From Apostichopus japonicus (taxonomy: Eukaryota > Echinodermata > Holothuroidea > Aspidochirotida > Stichopodidae), in assembly GCF_037975245.1 (NCBI RefSeq), contig NC_092566.1, forward strand, positions 6,326,001 through 6,390,000: a DNA stretch of 64,000 bases, given 5' to 3'. This document shows, in pieces, positions 37,960 to 48,731 of this stretch. Below the pieces are notes generated by a model that was not told the DNA's origin, ran no database searches, and worked only from the letters and a program-made list of their open reading frames with translations. Position 1 is the stretch's first letter. Each line of letters opens with the position of its first letter. Both the position numbers and the translations under genes were made by a program.

Positions 37960-38345
37960 AGAAGACTCGCGCACAAAGAAACGTCTGATGCCGGTAATCT
38001 GACCTAGTTTCGAATGAGGTGTAACAAATGTGTTAGACACCACCATCGATCCCAGAAAATACACACACAGTTTGCTATACCGTCGCTTGTTAGACACTAG
38101 TGTACAGTCAATGCAGCAACATACAGTCAATACCCACAACACATTGTACATAGCAGCGATGGACATCTCAGCAGGGAGTTGTTATAGAACTCCCCTGATC
38201 TCAGGTCCAGATAAAAGATAACAAGGTACCACGTTTCATTACTGTCTGCACTTTGTAGCGACAAGAAGAAAACTTGACTTGCAAGCAACGGAAAGTTACC
38301 TTTTTCAGAAGGCGGCACGCAGTTTTGGACGAGTTTTCAATGCCT
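37960..38345 (+). mobile_element. TTAA MITE, family B copy 3, carrying a hairpin insert
   Basis: Same orientation and sequence as 19184-19544. The right end TGCCT is followed by TTAA (38346-38349). The left end is eroded (CTTAGAAGACTCGC) and lacks TTAA. It carries the extra 33 bases described as H5. Confidence 0.8.
38172..38197. mobile_element. Hairpin insert H5 with empty-site proof (CAGGG subfamily, 26 bp)
   Basis: Arms CAGGGAGTT and AACTCCCCTG around GTTATAG. A perfect 7-bp direct repeat ATCTCAG lies on both sides (38165-38171 and 38198-38204). The sister MITE at 19184-19544 reads GGACATCGCAGGTCC at the same spot, with a single ATCGCAG and no hairpin. Insert (26) plus one duplicated 7-mer equals the 33-base length difference, so this is a filled site next to a preserved empty site. 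Confidence 0.92.
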
Positions 38346-39123
38346 TTAAGAGATAATGTTTAAGAGACTTGTAGTTTTACTACGAAGAACATGAAAAATA
38401 TCCGGTGATACAAAATTTAATTTGGTGGGTTATATAGGGACTGAGGGGATGGGGTGCGGCATGGGGGAATATCATATACGTGTATTCGACTCTGAGGTAC
38501 CGTATACTCTCTTAATTCGCAAGATTGACTTTTCACTCTTAAAGATTGAATTTTAAATCTTTGGCAGATTGATATTAGGGACCAATCGGCTTAGATTGAC
38601 TTTCAATCTGTCTTAAGATTGAAAAAAAATAGTCTTAAAAGATTGAAAGTCAGTGTTTCTTAAGATTAATATATCAATCTAATGGATTGGTTTTCTTAAT
38701 CTAAATTCGATTGACTTTTAAATTTCAATCTAAAACGATTGTAACTATCAGTCAATTAGATTGATAAAAGTCATTCCATACGATTGACTCTTCGATCATA
38801 AAAACTGACTTTCAATCTGTTATAGATTGAAAAGGTAGAAATCTAATAGATTGACTTTAGAATCTAATTTAGAATGACTATTAGTCTAAAAATGTTTTTT
38901 TATTTATATGATTGGGACTGTCAATCAATATGATCATGATTGTCACTCGTTTTGCAGTTTGTCTATGTTTAAGCTTTCAACGTTAATTTTGTAAACATAT
39001 ATTGAAACAATTGGTTTTGTCACCCAATTAAATTATTCTCAAACAGAAGCTATAAACATAAGAGTATGTCCACTTAGTTTCGCTTGAGGAAAACACCATG
39101 AAACACAATGAACAGAAAAGACA

Positions 39124-39400
39124 GAATGTACTTTGTAGACGAATTATATTCATTTACTGATGCAGTGAAGAAAACAAAACATGCAGAACATGGGAAATAC
39201 TGGAGTTCCATAATTTTAAACATTTTCAGGTGCTAAAGATGAAGGCTAAAATAAAACCTAATTAAAACACTGGCATGCATTTACTGATGCAGTGATAAAC
39301 AAAACATGGGAAATACTAGAGTTCCATAAGTTTAGTCATTTTCATGTGCTAAAGATGAAGGCTTAATACTGGTGTTCCATAATTCTAAAGTTAAAGAATG
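39124..39400. repeat. Internal direct duplication in the 5.5-kb element
   Basis: Segments with TTTACTGATGCAGTG, AAAACATG, GGGAAATACT and CAGGTGCTAAAGATGAAGGC-type blocks occur twice about 125 bases apart, partly a third time at 39350-39390. Confidence 0.65.
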
Positions 39401-39605
39401 AAGTTTGCAATAACATACTGAAGATTTTATCAGGTGTAAAAGGAAAATTTGAATAATTAGCCTTTCCTATAGATACAATAGGCAAATAAGAACCTGAATT
39501 GGATTAAAAAACTGAGGCTATGTCCCTTTTGGTTAAAACAAAACAACCTGGTAAGAATACCGAGCTGAACTAAAATTATGCATGCTTGTTTTAAATGCTA
39601 AATCT

Positions 39606-39611
39606 TTTATT
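39606..39611 (-). terminator. Polyadenylation signal AATAAA of the SAMD3-like pseudogene
   Basis: AATAAA on the minus strand, 39 bases beyond the TAA at 39650-39652, suitably placed for the 3' end of the pseudogene. Confidence 0.5.
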
Positions 39612-39649
39612 TATATTTCATCAGTAAACACCATTTTAAGTCAATATCA

Positions 39650-40135
39650 TTACTTGGGTGGTGCTCTTATTGCTGCACCAAGAGCTCGGACCTGTGGTTT
39701 TGCTGTTGCTGGAGGTAGTACTTCATAGTTCATTGCAGCAATAAATTCCCAAATTGTTGCAAACTTGGAGAGTACTCCACATTAAAAACATAATGACACT
39801 TAAACAGTCTGTCTAAAGCATCCACCACATGAAGCCCTCCTGAAATTGCAATGCGGTCCAATATTACAAAGAACTGTTTCGGATCTTTTTCTGCACCAAG
39901 GGATAGCAACAATGGCTGCTTGAAACGATCTTCTTTCAACTTTGTTGCTTCTTCAACATCTGTTCCTTCCTGTGGATAACAAGCAGAAAAGAGTAATAAC
40001 TGTAACACATGGTAATGCTCTCCTTTTATCCATTTTCTGAAATGAGGATGATTTCTGCAGTTGAGCTAAATCTTTAACGCTTAAGCTTGAAAAATATGTT
40101 CAACTGCTTTTAAAGCAGCATTTTGCGTTTGGTCG
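39650..40135 (-). pseudogene. SAMD3-like protein, C-terminal part, frameshifted
   Basis: The minus strand encodes pieces that read in order as one protein: GDQTQNAALKAVEH, then SLSVKDLAQLQK, then HPHFRKWIKGEHYHVLQLLL through PLLLSLGAEKDP and FNVEYSPSLQQF, then MNYEVLPPATAKPQ to a TAA. The pattern HPHxxxWIKGEH followed by PLLLSLG and YVFNVEYSPS matches, from memory, the C-terminal half of the SAMD3-like uncharacterised proteins that are abundant in fish and marine invertebrates. The fragments lie in different frames, with breaks near 40090, 40050 and 39752, each explicable by a one-base gain or loss. An in-frame TAA lies just upstream. The longest intact piece covers 39733-40008. Assignment to the family is moderately sure; function is unknown. 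Confidence 0.65.
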
Positions 40136-40380
40136 CCGTATTATACTTTTTTGACATGTCCATCAAGTTTTTTACATATATCAATCACAAAAGAGCCGAC
40201 TAAGATATTTATAAGATATTTGCAGATAATGAGAAAAGTGTCCACGACAAACTCGATATTTAAAATTAATCGCATACAGTTCCCCCAAACCTACTAGTTT
40301 GAATTCAACCAATCAGAGATATGCAGGTTTAGTGATGAGCCGTTGCTAAAAATAGATTCAAGACTTTGCGTTGGTACAAC

Positions 40381-40405
40381 CAGGGAGTTGTAATGGAACT
40401 CCCTG
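40381..40405. mobile_element. Hairpin insert H6 (CAGGG subfamily, 25 bp)
   Basis: Arms CAGGGAGTT and AACTCCCTG around GTAATGG. A perfect 7-bp direct repeat GTACAAC flanks it (40374-40380 and 40406-40412). It lies inside the 5.5-kb inverted-end element, so it arrived after that element. Confidence 0.88.
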
Positions 40406-41110
40406 GTACAACTGCCATATAGACTGTACACAAATCAAGCATGGTGTTGTATTATGGATTGGTCAATGACGTTCGTAGTGTATATTCATATTATCGGTGA
40501 GGTTTATTGGGATTCCAACGGATAATATCTTGGAGAAAAACACAGTTGAAAGTTGCAAAATTTTCAACTTTTATGCCACCATTTGAAGTAAGATTTAAAT
40601 AGATGGGCTAGTTATGTATGTCGTTATGGCATACTTGTAGTGGAGTCAGTGAGGTTGAGAAAAATCATAGAAAAGCACGCAAATTGTTTTCTTGCACATG
40701 TAATTATGTATGCACAGTTACCGTAGAATGTGTACCGTAACAGTGCAATAAATGTACTAGATAGTCTATACTATCCACACTTTTGCCATCTGTGGGCACT
40801 GTGCTTGATATTATGATATTATGCCGATATGGATTATAATATTGAACTGGCAAGAGAAGTCACAGGCCTTTACCAATTTTAATGAGCAGTAAACTTCTTG
40901 CATATAAGTACAACATGATATGTACAAGCATTAAGCATCACTACACACTTAACCCTACTGTCCAGAGAATACACACTTTTTATATATATACTGCACATAT
41001 ATACAGTTTCAGTCAAAACCACTATGACCAACCCACAGCTGCTGACCTTGTTCTGTGAACTGCTTGTAGTTCAAGGGTCCCATTAACCTTTGAGCAATAA
41101 GGTGTATCCT

Positions 41111-42479
41111 ATGGCACGAGAAAGCGGAATATATTACGTACAAATATATATATGCTGTACTTGCGAAATATATACATGGTTAACTTCAAAAATACATTTT
41201 AGACATATTTGTATATTTGTATATATGTTTATAATAATATATTATCTAACAATAAGTATTCTGTAAATATATAGATACTAAGACAAAAATTATAAGTTTC
41301 TATGCCAAGAATATATTTAATCTCTAAGAGAAAAAAATATATATATTCTCTAAGAGAAAACAATATATATATTATCTAAGAGAAAAAAATATATATTTTC
41401 TAAGAGAAAAAAAAAATATATTCTCTAAGAGAAAAATATATATATTCTCTAAGAGAAAAAAAATATATTCTCTAAGAGAAAAAATAAATATATTCTCTAG
41501 GAGAATAAATATATATATTCTCTAAGAGAAAAATATATATATTCTCTAAAAAAAATATACAATTGAGTGAAATGCGCCCTGCACCACTGACGTAACAGTT
41601 TACCTGCCTTGCAGATTTCAATAGGCACTTGCGGTAGATCGCAGGATATTTGAGCTGTGCAAATGACTTTCACACGTTCGTTTCCTTTGCAAGGTTTGGC
41701 AAACTGCTTACGTAACACACCGGCTAACGTTCCAAACTAATAACCTTGAAATGTGAAGAAGTGAGCAGTTACTGTTAAGCCGGCTAGTTACGTACGGTAC
41801 AGAAGGCTTCGCTGTCGAACGTACCGTAGTACAATCAGGGAGTTGTTATGGAATAATCCCTGGTACTATCATGTGCAATGTGATATCGCAAACCCACTAA
41901 CTATGAACTGCATTAAGATTCTGAGCAAACATGTGCGTTTTATGAATGGCCAGTGTAAAGAACAGGCTGGTCACTGCTGAAGTTACTGAACATCTCAGTC
42001 AGCACTTACAGAGCTCCGTACTTTGTACAGCATATATATTTTTCGCACGGAATATATTTTTCGTACAGAATATATTTTTCGCACAGAATAGATCTTGAAT
42101 ATTAGAGAATATATATATTTTCTTTACACACAATTAAAATATATTTTTGCACAGAATATAATTTCTCCTGTAGAATATATATTTTTTCTGTCTCAGAATT
42201 TATATATTTTGCTAGAGAAAAATATTTTTCTGTCAGAGAATATATGTTTTGGTACTTTGTACAGCATATATATATTTTTCGACCAGAATATATTTTTTTC
42301 GCACAGAATAGAATTTTGTTGTTAGAGAATATATATATTTTCCGTACACACAATAAAAATATATTTTTGCACAGAATATAATTTTTCCTGTAAAATATAT
42401 ATTTTTTCTGTCTCAGAATTTATATATTTTGTTAGAGAAAAATATTTTTTCTGTCAGAGAATATATATGTTTCTTAACA

Positions 42480-42527
<48 letters not shown>

Positions 42528-42718
42528 AAAGAAAATATATATTTTTCTCTTAGAGAATATATATTTATATTATAAATGTTTTTGTGTCAGAGAATATTTT
42601 TTTTTTCAGAATATATATAAATATGTCTAAAATGTATTTTTGAAGTAAACCATGTATATATTTTGCAAGTAAAGCATATATATTGTTGTACACAATATAT
42701 TCCGCTTTCTCGCGCCAT
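41111..42718. mobile_element. Fold-back element with long inverted repeats (1.6 kb)
   Basis: The left arm starts ATGGCACGAGAAAGCGG and the right arm ends as its complement, CCGCTTTCTCGCGCCAT. The arms pair for more than 110 bases before running into oppositely oriented arrays of TTCTCTAAGAGAAAAATATA units (41303-41560 and about 42030-42620). The flanks GTGTATCCT (41102-41110) and ACGTATCCT (42719-42727) match at 7 of 9, a plausible 9-bp duplication. Long inverted repeats with a 9-bp duplication resemble Mutator-like elements. The central 41570-42030 is not AT-rich and encodes nothing recognised. An (AT)n run lies at 42480-42525. Confidence 0.7.
41836..41862. mobile_element. Hairpin insert H7 (CAGGG subfamily, 27 bp)
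   Basis: Starts CAGGGAGTTGTTATGGAA like H5 and H6 and ends CCCTG, but the right arm has ATAAT in place of CT, so the stem is imperfect. Flanks GTACAAT and GTACTAT match at 6 of 7. It sits in the unique centre of the fold-back element, making a three-level nest. Confidence 0.75.
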
Positions 42719-43452
42719 ACGTATCCTCATGAGGGTTTCTCCTAGCTAGTAGTAACTGGAATGTGATTAATGATTTATCATTTGATGACTTTTTCTCCTA
42801 TACAATTCTAGCGTGATATTATACTATTCTAGACTGTCACTGTGTGAAGAATTTTGTACACTCTGCACAAGGGATGTGGTGGGAAGGTATGAAGGAAACA
42901 CAGCACTGTAGTGTTTAACAGTTGATATAGCACTAGCAAGGGCCAAGGCTAGGTCTAACGTTAGGCCTTGCCTGCCATAGGCCTAACAAGTTTCAATGTG
43001 AATATGGCGATGGTCTTTATCTATCATGCTGCTAGATTACACAACCGAAGCTGAATGAATGTTTCAAATGTATCACGATAAAGCCTAGGCCTACTGTAAT
43101 TGAATTAAACCGCATGCACATACGCATGTGATTTTCTCTGCAGTGCGTTAAACCTCATTACGCCAAAAGTCACAATAGACCCTTGCCTAACTTTAAGTCT
43201 AATATAATTAAAGTAGGAAATGCAACAATAAAAGAAAAGGAAAATTGAAGATGGGCAGATACACAAATTAAAGGAGTAAATGAAAGCGTATAAAACGAGC
43301 ATTTTGAAATACAGACGATAAGAAAAGCGTAACGTTAAGCCTAACGTTATCATAGGCTTAGTAGATCAGCAACTAAGAAGACTGAACAGCGAAATGCTAG
43401 GCTACATGATCGACAACTAGCTGAAAGGTGTTAAAAAGTCAAAAATACGAAC

Positions 43453-43522
43453 CTTCTAGAATAGTGATTATCTCCTCCGTGCACTCTTTCTTCGCCAGAA
43501 AATTTCTTACGGTTCCTGCCAT
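43453..43522 (-). pseudogene. Possible first exon of the SAMD3-like gene
   Basis: On the minus strand an ATG at 43522 opens MAGTVRNFLAKKECTEEII and ends at a possible donor GTTCGT (43452-43447). The residues resemble the start of a SAM-domain protein, and the exon is close to the opposite end of the 5.5-kb element, where the promoter of its gene would be expected. The donor is weak, and no middle exons were found between here and 40135, so this is tentative. Confidence 0.3.
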
Positions 43523-44027
43523 CTTTCTTGAAATGAGAAGGCTTCTTCGAAAGGTTTTAAGAAACTGACCTAAAATACACCGCTGTTTTGGCACAATCAG
43601 TCAATCAGTACTGTGTACTATCATATACGTTTCATGCAGTGCGTTGTGCAGAGCAGTATATAGAAGACCGGTATAATGTATTACGCTGTGTGTACGTACG
43701 CGGTGCAGCAGTGGGTATTTGGTTTGCGAAATCTGATTGGACAATAGGCAGCGTTGGTATTTGTTTTGGCGTAATCTGATTGGATAAAAGTCAATCTTTA
43801 CAAGACTGACTTTTATTTGCACCACGTGACTTGATTCTAGCGTTTTCATTGGATATATCTGTAAATCTAAAAAACGATTAAGTCAAGGATAAGACGTATT
43901 CAATCTATTAGCTTAGATTTCAGTTCAGTTTCAATCAAATAGATTGAAAACTGCTGTCAATCTTAGCTACCACTGACTTTGTCAATCTTACGAATTAAGT
44001 GAGTATGGTATGGACTTACAATTTTCC

Positions 44028-44140
44028 GATGGGGGTAAAAACTCTATAATGCATGACCATGTCTGTGTGTATATGTGATTTTTGGGGAATTAACGAGAAA
44101 AACATTCACAAACTCTTCCTTCTAGTTATAAGGCCGAAAC
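44028..44140. repeat. Dispersed repeat, copy 2
   Basis: Counterpart of 37173-37277; begins TTTTCCGATGGGGGTAAAAA and ends near CTCTTCCTTCTAG. It starts 22 bases outside the right end of the 5.5-kb element. Confidence 0.6.
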
Positions 44141-45402
44141 TCTTCAAATATTTTACTATCCCTATGAATGTGACGTCAAAGGATCACAGTCTAATCAGCA
44201 CAGCACAGTGTTGGCCATAAAGCACATGTCAAAATAACCAAAGCGTCAAACCCCAGCATATCAACATATATATTGTTAGAATTTGAATGTCTGTATCATA
44301 TATATGCATGTAAAAAGGTTAAAAGTGTCGCAAATTTGTGCGAAAAAGTGTGTATTGTGAACTCCTCAACCGCATGATTCAATGCCATTGAAACGTGTTC
44401 GGTGCATGAGTGTGTATGTTTGGGAGATGCTGGTTGGGGGGTGTGTGCCTCTTATGACGAATTTGGTTCTATCCTCGCCATTTTGTCGCATGGAAACGCT
44501 TCATAAACTTTTATGACACATATACTAAAGCTAATTTATTGTTTGGGATGATACTTATGATTAATCAAGATAATGATCTATCTTGTTATAGGGTTATTAT
44601 GCAGAACAAAATCGCAACAAAAATCATCAAAGTCAGCCTCAAATGGCTCCAAGGCTCGGTTGAACTTTTGTAAAAAGTTTGGACGTGTAACCTGTGTGTC
44701 CAAATAACAGCAGTGACCTTAAGTTTCACAACACAAACCGACTGTTGTTTCTGTAGTAGGGAAACTGTCAATAGATATACAATACCCATACTGTCAAAAT
44801 ATAGCTAAATATAGACAAAGCTATTCTTTTCATATTACTAATATATATATATATAGATATATAGATTTGTACCGCGACTAGACTTCTGTTTGATTCACAA
44901 CCAGTTGTGAAACGAACAAGCAAGTGACTTAAACCAATATTTACACATACACTTTTTAAACCGCGTTACACAATACATGAAGTAATGAATAATCGACCGC
45001 AAATTGAATTGATAGACTAGTTCGTCTGATACAGGATCTCAATTATTATTTATTTGGAGTCGATTTAACCTGATGGTCTTTCTCTCATTGTCCATTTTAT
45101 GCTCAATTTGACACCGTCCGACAGCGGCTATAATTGTTGTGCAAGTCTGTCAATATTTGCGGCATCTTTTCATTTCTGTGTTTGGTATTTCTATCTATTT
45201 ATACCACTTAACCTGACGAATCGAAAATCAGCATTTTGCTTGGCTCCATGCACAATGCATCCTCCTTCCTGCAACCTCCACCCTCCTCCCACCCTCCTTC
45301 GACCCGTCCTCCGACCCGTCCTCCTTACTCTCTTCTACATTCTCTCCTCCATCCCTGACTCGTGACTCCTCCCCTCCTCCATCTACCCATACACAGCCTA
45401 CA
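44141..45402. other. Non-coding stretch
   Basis: No gene supported. A short (AT)n tract lies near 44840-44862 and a pyrimidine-rich CCTCC block at 45250-45400. Confidence 0.4.
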
Positions 45403-45410
45403 TCTACCTC

Positions 45411-45778
45411 CAGTGGCGTAGGAAGGTACTTTTGAGTGGGGGGGGGGCTGAAGACTGATGGCCGGCCTGGGGGAGGGGTCTCAGGGGAGGGGGTGTCCCC
45501 CTCCCCCTTTGGAATTTTTTTGCATTTCCAGGTGGCCTCAGATGCAATTTGGTGCAATATAGCACACTTCAACTCCCACTCCATTTTGTAAAGAATTTTG
45601 CATTTTCACCTGGCCATGCAATTTGGTGCTCCAAGTGAGATTTTTTTTCTCATTTGGAAATGAAAAATGGGTTTTCTGACTTGCGGAGTGGGGGCGGAAT
45701 GATACTTCCGCCCCCATATTTTTCACTGGGGGCTGGCGCCCCCCCCCAGCCCCCCCCCCCCCGGTTCCTACTCCCTTG
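45411..45778. mobile_element. hAT-like MITE (368 bp)
   Basis: Left end CAGTGGCGTAGGAAGG and right end CCGGTTCCTACTCCCTTG are imperfect inverted repeats. The flanks TCTACCTC (45403-45410) and TCCACCTC (45779-45786) differ at one position. The left half is G-rich and the right half C-rich, as in the other CAGTGGCG-type elements of the window. Confidence 0.7.
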
Positions 45779-45786
45779 TCCACCTC

Positions 45787-47838
45787 CTCCCCCTCCCACT
45801 CCCCCTTCTTACCCATTACCATCAGTGCCGATATTTTGGTTATTGGATTAGGTGTCTCGTTAGCGAATGTGATTTCTCAAATCATATAATTGATTTACAT
45901 GAATAAATTATGTTAATATTTGTCAAATTATGTCATTAAACAACTCACCGGTCTAAATTTCCTAAAAGAGGGAATTAATCTGGCAACAAAAAAGAGGTAC
46001 AGCCTGAACAAGATATTGAAATACGGTCTTCGTTAAACATGGATGTCGGCTATACCCAGTTAAATTATCTGTATATGTCACATGAATTTCCCTAAAAATA
46101 CCCCAAATTATTCATGCACGCACGTCCCCAATCTCAAACCTCTCTATGCTCCTATATACTCATGTTTGCGAGTTGCGAATTTGGAGCACACTGAATTCAC
46201 CCACGTGATAGGCTAAACGGGCATACCTCGCATAATCATATGATACACCAACGATTACAAGTGCGGTACCATGCATTTGAATATCATGGGTAGTATCGAA
46301 CTCGAACTTTAAATCGGGAGCAGTAGGAGGGGGGGGGGGGGGTCTGTTGGACTCGGACTCGGCCGGGTTTAGCTTGGAATTGCCTTAGATTAGTGTAATT
46401 TGACAAACTTGAATCAATACTTGCCTTGGTTCAGTTTTTCTGGTTTTTATTTAAATATCTAGTTAAATACAACTCCGGCTGTAAATAATCTACACTTTTT
46501 TTGCCGGGAAGTGTGAATAACGGTATTCAAAAACAGCTGTAATCTCAGAAATCACCAAAGACGTGTGAGAGACTAAGATACGGCTATATCTGGGCAATAA
46601 GGAAGGCCTATATAAATCGGCAAACTGCGTAGTGTGGCTCCGGCCGAAGGAAGTTTTTAAAAAAAAGGGGGGAGGGGTTAGTATCCATTTTCCAGAGCCG
46701 TTAATTGGACTAGTTATATATACCGCTCTGTCATTTCCCCAAATACTGGCTATCTCACGTGTTGATAGTGTGTCATTAGGGTTTCCTCATTACTTAATGA
46801 TAATGCACTTTAGTAGTTCTTTAAATAATGACTAGACGGGTTTTATGCCGGGATTTCCACCTAAAGTACGAAATGTTTACATCAATACATCAGGAACTAT
46901 GATAGGCTTTTATTTGCAGCTGTATAGTGTGTATATTTAGATCAGGTTTTTGCTTGGTTAGAATGATTCTTTACAACTGTTGAATCGGTGACCCTTTACA
47001 CTACCATCGTCGAGGCGTAGACAGAAGAACAATGACCATTATTTAGTTAGATTACTACGGCTATTTCGGCTATTTCACGTGCATTTGTACACAAACCTTC
47101 CTGGTATACGCTTCCTTATTGGAGTAATCCTGAAAGTCGATAGTTGTCTGTCAGGAACACGGAAGCTAGGCGCAGGCTAGTCTTGTTCGAGACCCTGGCA
47201 TTCGGTTGCTACTTTGCCTGTTACAATTAATATGAGTGCGCCCTCGCATCCTCTCACATCCTCTTTCGAACATCTGTCACAACCTTTCGTTTGAGGTACC
47301 GCACCACACTTAGAGTAGTGTACATCCGCTCGAAAGGTTAACCATTGTCAGAGAAGAGGGGTAAATGTACCTAAGGTAAAGCTTGTTTTAGCATGTTATC
47401 AGTTACTGTCATTGGTCGTTCTGCCTTTATATGAAAGAGCATAATTTAAAGTACAGATGGTGTGAAAATAAGGAAGATCGAAGGTGATATAAACCATTTA
47501 AAAAAAATCTTTGGTTAAATGTTGATATTACTCCGAGCGAGCAGATGGAAGGGTGGGGGTTCGGTTTGCTAAACTTGCTCCTCTTCTAGCTCAAAATCTA
47601 AAGGGTCCTGATATGGAAGTTTGCAAGTGCTATGATAGGCCAAGATCTCAGCTATCTTGTGGTGGGTTTTGGATGTACCAGTTGAAAACTTCTATCTATG
47701 CTTTGGCATGTCTTGAAAGTGACGAGTTTAGTAAGTCAATGAAACAATTAATTGCGGTGTGAGACCTAAAGGCTAGTTCCCCTGACAAGCAACTTTGAGG
47801 AGGGGCGCCCTCAGTTAGTGTTATATTCGGAAGCAGGA
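45787..47838. other. Non-coding stretch
   Basis: No gene supported. A G-run lies at 46330-46342. An open frame at 47553-47762 has a protein-like composition but no recognised motif or splice signals. Confidence 0.4.
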
Positions 47839-48013
47839 CACTTCGCCCAACAACCATTTCGCCCAACTGCCATTTCGCCCAACCTTACCATTTCGCCCAA
47901 CCAGCCTGGTCATTTCGCCCAACCAGCCTGGTCATTTCGCCCAACCAGCCTGGTCATTTCGCCCAACCAGCCTGGTCATTTCGCCCAACCAGTCTGGTCA
48001 TTTCGCCCAACCT
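47839..48013 (+). repeat. 22-bp array TTTCGCCCAACCAGCCTGGTCA, forward
   Basis: About eight units; the unit is TTTCGCCCAACC plus AGCCTGGTCA. The first three units lack the AGCCTGG part. All three frames read through as FRPTSL/HFAQPAW/ISPNQP-like repeats because 22 is not a multiple of 3. Confidence 0.92.
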
Positions 48014-48038
48014 TGATTAAATGTGATACTTCAAAAGG

Positions 48039-48362
48039 AAACGTTCGGGAATTGTTAACGTTACAGGATACGAACCAAATATTAAGGAAACTTGAGGATC
48101 GATCAGTGTGTTAGGGGTTAGGTTTGATAGTAAACGTTCGGGAATTGTTAACGTTACGGGATACGAACCGAGTATTAAGGAAACTTGAAGTCGTGGTTAA
48201 ATTGATTACATATGTGATTACATATGTGGTTACATTGATAAAGTGGTTACATAGTACTTAAATATTACGGACGGGTTTTATATTATTTTTTTTTTTCAAT
48301 TTATTAAGGAAACGTTCGGGAATTGTTAGTCAGTAGGATGGATCAGTGTTTTAGGGGTTAGG
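48039..48362. repeat. Duplicated spacer segments between the inverted arrays
   Basis: A segment with AAACGTTCGGGAATTGTTAA and GATACGAACCRARTATTAAG occurs at 48039-48105 and 48133-48189. Part of it, joined to GATCAGTGTNTTAGGGGTTAG, recurs at 48307-48362. Confidence 0.8.
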
Positions 48363-48605
48363 AGTTTTTATGAAGACCGATTCCCCTGTGTTTGTATAAT
48401 AATATAACTTCCATTGTATGCGTAAACGCCTAAAGTAGTGTAAGACTCCCATTATACCCGAAATAACTGCTCAGACTCCGATCGATATCGAGCGAACTCA
48501 CTTTTTTATTTACCTATTACGAAGTAACCTTACCCAAAATAAATCAAATTGAACTAGTGGAATAGAAAAAGTAATATTATTCTGACTGAATATTAGTAAA
48601 ATTAA

Positions 48606-48731
48606 GGTTGGGCGAAATGACCAACACGGTTGGGCGAAATGACCATGCTGGTTGGGCGAAATGACTATGATGGTTGGGCGAAATGACCATGCTGGTTGGG
48701 CGAAATGACCAGGCTGGTTGGGCGAAGTGAC
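48606..48731 (-). repeat. 22-bp array, inverted copy
   Basis: About six units of the same 22-bp repeat on the opposite strand (GGTTGGGCGAAATGACCATG form), 590 bases from the forward array. Together the arrays make a large inverted repeat. Confidence 0.92.

Larger units (their letters stand above)
38504..44006 (-). mobile_element. Candidate 5.5-kb DNA transposon with inverted, GATTGA-rich ends
   Basis: The left end reads ATACTCTCTTAATTCGCAAG then ATTGAC. The right end, reverse-complemented, reads ATACTCACTTAATTCGTAAG then ATTGAC: 24 of 26 positions agree. Inside each end lies a subterminal zone packed with AGATTGA/TCAATCT motifs (38515-38945 and about 43727-43990), more than a dozen on the left. 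A SAMD3-like pseudogene on the minus strand spans the interior. No convincing target duplication was found: the flanks GGTACCGT and GGTATGGA match at 5 of 8. Superfamily is unassigned. Secondary insertions (H6, the fold-back at 41111-42718, H7) lie within. Confidence 0.65.

Noticed and set aside
39969-39972. Splice acceptor before GAAGGAACAG in the SAMD3-like sequence
   Set aside because: It has a good pyrimidine tract, but the upstream bases continue the family protein pattern (LLLFSACYPQ), so they are coding, not intron.
41497-41718. 73-codon frame on the minus strand in the centre of the fold-back element
   Set aside because: Composition is protein-like but there is no recognised motif and it runs into the AT-rich array at its 3' end.
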